A DNA stretch of 11,666 bases from an archaeon. Lineage in GTDB: Archaea > Thermoproteota > Nitrososphaeria > Conexivisphaerales > UBA164. Positions 6,083 through 11,666 of this stretch are shown here, piece after piece. The stretch covers positions 1 through 11,666 of the forward strand of contig JAJZYL010000024.1 of assembly GCA_021798095.1 (NCBI GenBank), written 5' to 3'. The stretch's first letter is position 1, and every line of letters starts with the position of its first letter. Position numbers and translations under genes: made by a program. The notes under the pieces were generated by a model. That model was not told the origin of the DNA. It ran no database searches and worked only from the letters and a program-made list of their open reading frames with translations.

Positions 6083-7684
6083 TTATTTAAATGTTTCTGA
6101 TGCTCCTTCGATGGCCGACCTGATCCTGTTTTCAGCCCTTCTGACGCCGATATCATATATGTACGGGCCAAGCCTCGGGCCCCTTTCTGTGCCCAACAGT
6201 ATCCTGTAGAGCAACCTGAATAGGGAGGAAGGTTCCATTGAACGATCATGTGATACATTGAATATGGCATCCTGTATGGCTGAAGGGCTGGAGGCTTCCC
6301 TTATGCTCACTAGAAGGGACTGCAATGCGCTTATCTCCTCTGCACTGAGCTCAACGGGCCCTGTTTCACCGCTTGATGACAGCTCCCTTGCCCATGCGTA
6401 AGCCAGGTCTATCTTATGGTCTATTGAGTCACCATCCTTTAGAGCACCATAGGATTTCAGCTTTAACTTTACAAAGTCCCTGTACGAATCCTCCGGCGCA
6501 ACCGAGGCCAGCTGCACCAGCAGGTTATAGGCCACATGCGTCTCCGGACGCTGAGGGGGTTTTAGAAAGTTGACATACTCATAGAGGCCCTTCAGCTTTC
6601 GGAGCTTGTTCTGGTCGTCCTCCTTTACACGCCCAAAATATATGTCCTCCAACCGATCATACTCGTCCATGTACTTGGGCACGTCCTCCAGCGATACAGC
6701 TCTGGACCCGGCTATCCTTTTGTACATAAGCAGCAACAGGCTCCTGTCGCTCCCGTACCTGAGCCATGACTGTGGCGTCAGTACGTTCCCCGCCGACTTA
6801 GATATCTTCTTTCCGCCCTTATCCAGGAACATTTCGTATCGTATATGATATGGATGGGGATAACCGAATACTTCATCCGCAACCCAGTCGTTGAACTTGA
6901 CGGAGTCATATATGTCCTTCCCGTAAGCCTCGAACCTTATGCCCAGCGACGCCCAGCGCGCCGCCAGCTCCACCTTCCAGCTCAGCTTCCCCTCCCCCTC
7001 GGTCAACCTGATATCCCCTTCATAGCCACAGCCTGGCAGCCGCCTTCCCCTGATTTCGGTACCCTCACACTTGAAGTGAACCGAATCCGTGGCTTCATCA
7101 TAGCTCATCACCCTGGTAGTGTATATTCGCCCGCAGTTCGGACATACAACAAAATATGGAAGCGAACTTTCATACTTTTCCTGACCTAGCATGACCTTCA
7201 TCTTTGCGCCGATGGCCTCCGCTTTCTTAAGCGCGATCCTTTCATAATCTATGAGCAGGTTCCTCCTGTAGACTTCGGAGCCCCTAAGGTATTCGTACTG
7301 GACCCCAAGCCTGTCCAGCGCATCAACCAGGAGGAGCCCCATATGCTCACCATAGCTCTTATGGCATCCTAACGGATCCATGATCCTGGAAACCGGCTTG
7401 CCAAGCTCCTGTTCGAGCTCCTTTGGGAGGCCGACAGGCACCTTGCGAAGCCCATCCATATCGTCAGAGAAGGCTATCAGCTTTGACCTGTAGCCCTGAT
7501 CCTCCAGTGAAAGCCTGACCGCATAGGCGCGCAGGGCATCTGAAAGGCTCCCTAAGTGGGGAAAGCCTGAGGCGCCTAGGCCGCTCTCCACCCTGATCTC
7601 CTGAACGCTCCTCTTGAGCTGCTGCTCCCTCTCTATGATCGACCGTCCTACCTTATCTATCCAAGTACCCCTTCCTACTATCAA
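6083..7684 (-). CDS. lysS: Class I lysyl-tRNA synthetase
   Basis: Charges tRNA-Lys with lysine using ATP, in the cytoplasm. The 533-residue protein is the archaeal class I form, unrelated to bacterial class II LysRS. The HIGH-type motif is GFPHLGS (40-46) and the KMSKS-type motif is KKISKS (292-297). Between them are a Cys cluster likely to bind zinc (C181, C184, C206, C219), then WKVELAARWASLGIRFE and GKDIYDS, all characteristic of this family. Length is normal. The C-terminal part (from about 400) is the helical anticodon-binding region and is less conserved. The start is TTG at 7682-7684: no ATG or GTG is near, homologues begin shortly before a TWIDKV-like segment, and a TATA box stands about 28 bases upstream. 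It runs in the same direction as the epimerase (65-base gap) and the TRAM gene, and no terminator follows it, so read-through into TRAM is likely. Confidence 0.95.
   Translation of the reverse strand: MIVGRGTWIDKVGRSIIEREQQLKRSVQEIRVESGLGASGFPHLGSLSDALRAYAVRLSLEDQGYRSKLIAFSDDMDGLRKVPVGLPKELEQELGKPVSRIMDPLGCHKSYGEHMGLLLVDALDRLGVQYEYLRGSEVYRRNLLIDYERIALKKAEAIGAKMKVMLGQEKYESSLPYFVVCPNCGRIYTTRVMSYDEATDSVHFKCEGTEIRGRRLPGCGYEGDIRLTEGEGKLSWKVELAARWASLGIRFEAYGKDIYDSVKFNDWVADEVFGYPHPYHIRYEMFLDKGGKKISKSAGNVLTPQSWLRYGSDRSLLLLMYKRIAGSRAVSLEDVPKYMDEYDRLEDIYFGRVKEDDQNKLRKLKGLYEYVNFLKPPQRPETHVAYNLLVQLASVAPEDSYRDFVKLKLKSYGALKDGDSIDHKIDLAYAWARELSSSGETGPVELSAEEISALQSLLVSIREASSPSAIQDAIFNVSHDRSMEPSSLFRLLYRILLGTERGPRLGPYIYDIGVRRAENRIRSAIEGASETFK
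6084..6092 (-). promoter_or_regulatory. TATA-like box of the TRAM gene overlapping the lysS stop
   Basis: The minus strand reads ATTTAAATA, which includes the last codons and TAA stop of lysS. It predicts transcription from about 6062, giving a leader of about 16 bases that just contains the AGGAG. A second string (AGTATAAATA, 6061-6070) is too close to the TTG for a normal leaderless start. Confidence 0.45.
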
Positions 7685-7708
7685 CGATATATGGCCAAGC
7701 CTTCAAGG

Positions 7709-7716
7709 TTTAAAGC
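7709..7716 (-). promoter_or_regulatory. TATA box of lysS
   Basis: The minus strand reads GCTTTAAA, centred about 28 bases before the TTG start at 7684, with no SD sequence between. This fits a leaderless transcript beginning at or beside a TTG codon. Confidence 0.5.
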
Positions 7717-7749
7717 TTTGTTGTAAACAGGACCGATTTTCGACGGTGG

Positions 7750-8652
7750 TCACTGCTTAATTTGAAGCAGCTCATTCACGGCCTTCCTCACAGCCTCCTC
7801 CGACGTTATGGATGGCCTCCACCCTGTTCCCCTCTCAATTAAAGATGAATCAAGCATCATGAGCCTTACATCTCCTTCCCATCCCCTGCCATCGTGTATA
7901 TCGTTGAACACATGCTGTGGGGAAATGTGCATCCCTTCTTCAACGATCTGAGCTATTCGTTCAACGGTAACCCAGTCCTTATTGCCAACGTTGTATGTTT
8001 TCACCCCATTTAACTTTAGCCCGACAAGGAGATCAATGAGGTCATTTACGTGAACGTAGCTCTTCCTCTGCCTTCCATTGCCGAGTATTTCAAGCTTCTC
8101 GGGATTTAGCCTGAGCTTCCTGATGAAATCAACTATGACACCATGGCTCATCCTTCCACCTATGATGTTTGCAAGCCTTAACGATGTGATTGGCATTCCA
8201 TAGTTCTTGCCGTAAAACTCCAGAACCTGCTCCCCTAGCATCTTGTACAGGCCATAATATGATATTGGGCTTAACCGTTCGCTTTCAGGCGTCGGTATCC
8301 GGTCGGCTTCGCCGTAGACGGTTGATGATGAAGTGAAAATGATGCCAGAAGCATCACAACTCCTGGCCATTTCAGCAGCGTTAAGGGTAGCCCTTACGTC
8401 CCTGTCAAAGTGCTCCTGAGCCTGCTGCATTGATTCCCTTACATCCGGGTCAGCAGTGAGGTGGTAAACGAGTGAGCCCTTTGCAATTTTTGGCCTTTCC
8501 CTCGACAGATCGGCTTTTACATACTTAGCCCTCCTGTTCCTGTATGAGCCTGAAGAAAAGTCATCGATGACGGTTACATCTCCAAGATTGGCGAGCCTGT
8601 CCACAAGATGTCCGCCAATGTACCCCGCTCCACCGGTAACTACAAAGTCCAA
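7750..8652 (-). CDS. NAD-dependent nucleotide-sugar epimerase (GalE-like, extended SDR)
   Basis: Extended short-chain dehydrogenase/reductase of the UDP-glucose 4-epimerase group, acting on nucleotide sugars for glycans or glycoprotein. With the start used here it has 300 residues. The N-terminus carries the NAD-binding loop TGGAGYIGGH (6-15); acidic D30 and D31 at the end of the second strand favour NAD over NADP. The catalytic triad is S108-S110/T111 (FTSSSTVYGE) with Y133 and K137 (SYYGLYK). NGRQRKSYVHVNDL and YNVGN are typical of the sugar-nucleotide half. The frame is open back to an ATG at 8715, but the added 21 residues look non-coding, and a TATA-like box lies inside them 27 bases before the TTG at 8652, so that TTG is preferred. 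The exact substrate (UDP-Glc/Gal, GlcNAc or a uronic acid) cannot be told by eye. Confidence 0.88.
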   Translation of the reverse strand: MDFVVTGGAGYIGGHLVDRLANLGDVTVIDDFSSGSYRNRRAKYVKADLSRERPKIAKGSLVYHLTADPDVRESMQQAQEHFDRDVRATLNAAEMARSCDASGIIFTSSSTVYGEADRIPTPESERLSPISYYGLYKMLGEQVLEFYGKNYGMPITSLRLANIIGGRMSHGVIVDFIRKLRLNPEKLEILGNGRQRKSYVHVNDLIDLLVGLKLNGVKTYNVGNKDWVTVERIAQIVEEGMHISPQHVFNDIHDGRGWEGDVRLMMLDSSLIERGTGWRPSITSEEAVRKAVNELLQIKQ

Positions 8653-8674
8653 TGAAAGGCCTTCCCCCGAAATG

Positions 8675-8684
8675 AATTTAAGTG
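8675..8684 (-). promoter_or_regulatory. TATA-like box of the epimerase gene
   Basis: The minus strand reads CACTTAAATT, centred about 27 bases before the TTG at 8652. It supports a leaderless start there rather than at the ATG at 8715. The 181-base gap 8653-8833 between the ATPase and the epimerase holds this box and the ATPase terminator, and no gene was seen in it. Confidence 0.45.
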
Positions 8685-8822
8685 TTGCGGGGCGCCAAAT
8701 TGTTAAAGCAAACATACGTTAAGATTGGTGCCGGCATGAAGTCGGTAGTAGACTTTAGATTGACACGCGCTTTCCTTAACTTGTCAGCTAAAAAGGCATA
8801 TTCCTAGGGCGTTGTTAAACTG

Positions 8823-8835
8823 GATCAAAAAATTT
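8823..8835 (-). terminator. T-run terminator directly after the VAT/Cdc48 stop
   Basis: The minus strand reads TAAATTTTTTGATC, six T beginning just after the TAA stop, the oligo-T signal typical of archaea. A further run of five T is at 8792-8796. The epimerase downstream is therefore probably a separate unit. Confidence 0.5.
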
Positions 8836-11299
8836 AGGTGTAGGGGACGGGGATCTTCTCGATCATCTTCCCCTGCCTAGATGCCTTGACCCTTTTGATC
8901 GCTTCCTCAAATGACTGGCTCCTGATTGTAAGGTAGTCCAGATCGACCTTGGCCTTATCGGGCGTTGGATGTTTGGATATGTAATCCTGAAGTACCAGTG
9001 AAAGGGCCGTGTTGACCACCGATGCTATGTCGGCTCCGCTGAACCCATCCGTCTGCGAGGCGAGGTTTTCTGGGCTTACCTCCGAAGATATGGGCTTTCC
9101 TCTGAGATGTATCTTGAATATTTCAGCCCTTGTAGCCCTGTCCGGCAACGGAACCATTATCAGCTTGTCAAACCTGCCAGCCCTTAGCAATGACGGATCC
9201 AGCATGTCCAATCGGTTGGTAGCCGCTATGACCACCACCCCTGAGAGGGGCTGCATGCCATCGAGCTCCGTGAGCAGTTGGCTGACCACCCGCTCGGTGA
9301 CCCCGCTGTCCGAACTCATGCCCCTCGTCGGTGCCAGAGAATCTATTTCGTCAAAGAATATTATGCATGGAGACGCCTGCCTCGCCTTCCTGAATACCTC
9401 CCTGACCGCCTTCTCAGACTCACCCACCCATTTGCTCAGCAGTTCCGGGCCACGAACGCTTATGAAGTTGGCCTCACTCTCGTTGGCAACGGCCTTGGCA
9501 AGGAGCGTCTTCCCCGTCCCTGATGCCCCATATAACAGGATGCCCTTTGGTATATCGTATCCTATCTTCTTGTAGACGCTGTTGAACTTCAGAGGCCATT
9601 CCACCGCCTCCCTGAGTTCGACCTTTATTTCATCAAGGCCGCCAATATCGCTCCATTTGATGTCCGGAGTCTCTACATACACCTCTCTCATGGCTGATGG
9701 CGTGATCTCCTTGAAGGCGTTCTGGAAGTCATCCTGTATCACCCTTATGGAATTGAGGATTTCCGTCGGTATCTGCTCGGTTTCAAGGTTTATCTTCGGA
9801 AGTATCCTCTTTAGTGCCTTCATGCCGGCCTCCTTGCACAGGTACTCCAGATCCGCTCCTACGAATCCATGGGTCTGCTTGGCTATACGCTCTACGAACA
9901 TCTTCGGAAGGATCTTCTTAATGGCCTCTAATGCGGCCTTCTTAGCCGCGTCATTGTGCCCTATCTCCTTAATGGCGGTAATGAAATCAGCTGCGTTCAC
10001 TTCAATGCCATTCAGCGAATCACGGGAGCTATCGATGTTGATGTTTGGGATGCACTTCCTGAGGGCTTCAAGCCCCAGCCTGGTGCTGGCTTCTGGGGCG
10101 CCATTCTCCTTAAGCGCTGAAAAGTAATCGTCCATTTCCATCTCGAAGTTACCCAGAGAGTTTATGGCCTCCTGTGATAGCCTCTCGGATTCGATGTCTA
10201 TACCCGGATCGAGAGGCATGTTCCTGGTGTGAATCTGTAGTATCTCCAGCCTGCCGTTCTTATCGGGCACCTTTAGCTCTATTTCCCTGTCAAACCTCCC
10301 AGGCCTTCTAAGCGCCGGGTCCACTGAATTTGGCCTGTTGGTAGCCCCTATGACCACCACCTTGCCCCTTCCCTCCAGTCCATCCATAAGCGTAAGCAGC
10401 TGGCTGACCACCCTCCTTTCCACCTCACCAGTGACCTCTTCCCTCTTGGGGGCTATTGAATCAATTTCATCTATGAATATAATGGATGGCGATTTTTCCT
10501 TGGCCTCATTGAACTTCTCCCTGAGCCTGGCTTCGGATTCTCCGTAGAATTTGCTCATTATCTCCGGCCCACTAATGTGAATGAAATGAGCGTTGGTTTC
10601 GTTAGCCACGGCCTTGGCCAGCAGCGTCTTTCCTGTCCCGGGGGGCCCATACAACATGACGCCCGTTGGAGGTTCAATGCCTAGCTTTTCAAACAGCTCC
10701 GGGTGCCTTAAAGGAAGCTCCACCATCTCCCTGATCTTCTGTATTTCATCCTTCAGGCCGCCTATGTCTTCGTAGGTGACCCTGGGCACACCCTTCAGTT
10801 CTCCGCCCTTTCCGGACCGCTGTATGGTCGTCTTCTGATTTATTATAACGGCGTCCGCGGCGGGGCTCACGCTTACTATGTTGAACGTTATCCTGCCCCC
10901 GAAATATGGGACCATGACGTTATCGCCCTTCGTTACAGGCATCCCCTCCAGCGCGTCCGTTATATAGCGCTCGTCAATGAAGGGAACGTCCTCCAGTGGC
11001 GTAATTATCACCCTTTCGGCGGCTCCGGCCCTTATCTTCCTTATGGCCACGTTATCGCCTATCGCTACGCCGGAGTTGTTCCTTATCAATCCATCCATCC
11101 TAATTATGCCTCGCCCTTCGTCCGTGGGATAGAGCGGCAGGCATTTGGCTACCGTTCTCCTCTTCCCCTTGATTTCAATTACGTCACCGGTTGAGAGGCC
11201 CTGGCTGTCCATCACTTCATAGTCGACCCTAGCCACGCCCCTTCCCACATCCCTTGTATAGGCTTCAAGGACCTTTAACATCATGGGTGATTCTGACAT
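8834..11299 (-). CDS. vat: VAT/Cdc48-type AAA ATPase (archaeal p97) with enlarged D1 lid
   Basis: Hexameric double-ring unfoldase, the archaeal counterpart of p97/Cdc48, which threads proteins for refolding or for the 20S proteasome. It has 821 residues against about 745 for Thermoplasma acidophilum VAT. In order: an N domain (double-psi barrel about 5-92, then a smaller barrel to about 165); D1 with Walker A GPPGTGKT (218-225), Walker B IIFIDE (273-278), sensor ATNRPN (319-324) and RRPGRFDR (331-338); a helical lid; D2 with Walker A GASGTGKT (591-598), Walker B IIFFDE (646-651) and LLRAGRFDK (704-712). Between MPL (361-363) and GFVGADL (478-484) there are 114 residues where VAT has about 19; the excess resembles extra copies of the lid's own helices. 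The D2 Walker A lacks the usual PP, and the C-terminus is PYT. The ATG at 11297-11299 follows AGGAAGG and lies 12 bases after hsp20, so the two are probably one operon. Confidence 0.95.
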   Translation of the reverse strand: MSESPMMLKVLEAYTRDVGRGVARVDYEVMDSQGLSTGDVIEIKGKRRTVAKCLPLYPTDEGRGIIRMDGLIRNNSGVAIGDNVAIRKIRAGAAERVIITPLEDVPFIDERYITDALEGMPVTKGDNVMVPYFGGRITFNIVSVSPAADAVIINQKTTIQRSGKGGELKGVPRVTYEDIGGLKDEIQKIREMVELPLRHPELFEKLGIEPPTGVMLYGPPGTGKTLLAKAVANETNAHFIHISGPEIMSKFYGESEARLREKFNEAKEKSPSIIFIDEIDSIAPKREEVTGEVERRVVSQLLTLMDGLEGRGKVVVIGATNRPNSVDPALRRPGRFDREIELKVPDKNGRLEILQIHTRNMPLDPGIDIESERLSQEAINSLGNFEMEMDDYFSALKENGAPEASTRLGLEALRKCIPNINIDSSRDSLNGIEVNAADFITAIKEIGHNDAAKKAALEAIKKILPKMFVERIAKQTHGFVGADLEYLCKEAGMKALKRILPKINLETEQIPTEILNSIRVIQDDFQNAFKEITPSAMREVYVETPDIKWSDIGGLDEIKVELREAVEWPLKFNSVYKKIGYDIPKGILLYGASGTGKTLLAKAVANESEANFISVRGPELLSKWVGESEKAVREVFRKARQASPCIIFFDEIDSLAPTRGMSSDSGVTERVVSQLLTELDGMQPLSGVVVIAATNRLDMLDPSLLRAGRFDKLIMVPLPDRATRAEIFKIHLRGKPISSEVSPENLASQTDGFSGADIASVVNTALSLVLQDYISKHPTPDKAKVDLDYLTIRSQSFEEAIKRVKASRQGKMIEKIPVPYT
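9707..10165 (-). repeat. Diverged tandem repeat of lid helices within the VAT D1 domain
   Basis: Two sequence blocks recur. Block A, an LEAL-K-K-ILPKIN helix, is at residues 410-421, 457-468 and 493-504 (bases 10037-10072, 9896-9931, 9788-9823). Block B, LN-S-I followed by D-F-x-x-A-x-K-E, is at 379-398, 429-445 and 515-531 (bases 10106-10165, 9965-10015, 9707-9757). The last copy of each is the standard lid of Cdc48 proteins; the others are extra. The copies differ strongly in DNA, apart from short stretches such as CTTCCGAAGAT shared by the second and third block A, so the duplication is old and maintained as protein. Confidence 0.65.
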
Positions 11300-11306
11300 A
11301 TTCTCG

Positions 11307-11313
11307 CCTTCCT
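11307..11313 (-). promoter_or_regulatory. Shine-Dalgarno site of VAT overlapping the hsp20 stop
   Basis: The minus strand reads AGGAAGG, starting inside the hsp20 TAG stop and ending about seven bases before the VAT ATG. This supports co-translation from an hsp20-vat mRNA. Just upstream, ATAAATATA (about 11317-11325) resembles a TATA box roughly 22 bases from the ATG and could add a weak internal promoter. Confidence 0.55.
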
Positions 11314-11666
11314 ACTGTATATTTATCCTCTTATACCCCTTATTAACGTTGCCCTTCAATTTTAACCTGATGGATAATACCCCGTTAACAAGCGTCGCTT
11401 CTACTCTGTCAGGATCAACTTCATCCTTAAGTGGTACGGTGCATCTATAGTTCCTGTTAATGCCCTTTCCCTCTATGGTCACCTCATCCTCCGAGGCGGA
11501 TATCCTTAGGTCATCCTTCCTGACTCCGGGGAGCTCCACAATGACTTCTATATTATCGTCATTGACGTGCTGTTCGTAGAGCGGCTCTCGAACCTTATCC
11601 TTTATGCTATCGCCTATCTCCTTGAAGTGAGGCTGCCCGTTTTCATCAAAGCCTATGGCGAAACCC
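11312..11666 (-). CDS. hsp20: Small heat-shock protein, Hsp20/alpha-crystallin family, 5' end outside window
   Basis: The minus-strand frame is open from the window edge to TAG at 11312-11314, so 117 C-terminal residues are visible and the start is missing. In visible numbering the alpha-crystallin domain runs about 28-104: REPLYEQHVNDDNIEVIVELPGV (26-48), a DDL segment, and the family hallmark ATLVNGVLSI (90-99). The tail ends in INIQ, giving an I-x-I motif (114-116) which in this family docks into neighbouring dimers to build the oligomer. Family role: ATP-independent holdase that keeps unfolding proteins soluble under stress. The piece before the domain (GFAIGFDENGQPHFKEIGD) is acidic and mentions no membrane or signal features. 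A GTG at 11537-11539 lies in the middle of the domain and is not the start. VAT follows after 12 bases. Confidence 0.93.
   Translation of the reverse strand, partial: GFAIGFDENGQPHFKEIGDSIKDKVREPLYEQHVNDDNIEVIVELPGVRKDDLRISASEDEVTIEGKGINRNYRCTVPLKDEVDPDRVEATLVNGVLSIRLKLKGNVNKGYKRINIQ

Noticed and set aside
9009..9575. Open frame (188 codons) on the plus strand opposite the VAT D2 domain
   Set aside because: Same reasoning: it is an antisense shadow of the D2 domain with no promoter or recognisable domain.
9582..10127. Long open frame (181 codons) on the plus strand opposite the VAT ATPase
   Set aside because: It lies wholly antisense to strongly conserved coding sequence, its translation is Ser/Ala/Leu-rich without motifs, and long antisense frames are common where codon bias removes stops.

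Overview
The window looks like chromosomal DNA of an acidophilic or thermophilic euryarchaeon of the Thermoplasmata (Thermoplasma/Ferroplasma type). The case rests on an archaeal class I lysyl-tRNA synthetase, a VAT/Cdc48 double-ring AAA ATPase behind an Hsp20 gene, a class II (bacterial-type) HMG-CoA reductase as known from Thermoplasmatales, a stand-alone TRAM protein, a divergent archaeal-type CydAB pair, TATA boxes about 25 bases before start codons (leaderless transcripts), and frequent AGG and ATA codons. No mobile element, CRISPR array, rRNA or tRNA was seen. It reads as a dense housekeeping region.

Layout. (1) 1-461, minus: the 5' part of a putative phosphoribosyltransferase-like gene, diverging from (2) 606-2908, plus: a cydA-cydB operon for a cytochrome bd-family terminal oxidase. 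(3) 3106-5708, plus: HMG-CoA reductase, a small hotdog thioesterase and a PfkB-family kinase, closely packed. (4) 5768-8652, minus: in transcription order a nucleotide-sugar epimerase, lysS and a TRAM protein. They point the same way, but each has its own TATA-like element. (5) 8834-11666, minus: an hsp20 gene (5' end outside the window) followed after 12 bases by a VAT/Cdc48 ATPase of 821 residues.

How the genes work together. cydAB serves respiration. HMG-CoA reductase commits carbon to mevalonate and archaeal lipids. LysRS and TRAM serve translation and RNA. Hsp20 and VAT form a plausible proteostasis operon in which a holdase chaperone is made together with an unfoldase. The expression logic is consistent: first genes have a TATA box about 25-28 bases from the start codon and no leader, while several internal or leadered genes carry Shine-Dalgarno sequences (cydB, VAT, TRAM). 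TTG starts are inferred for four genes.

The most unusual item is the VAT ATPase. It has roughly 95 extra residues in the helical lid of its first ATPase domain, and these look like two additional diverged copies of the lid's own helices. It also has a non-standard second Walker A (GASGTGKT) and a Pro-Tyr-Thr C-terminus. Nothing here amounts to a wholly new system.
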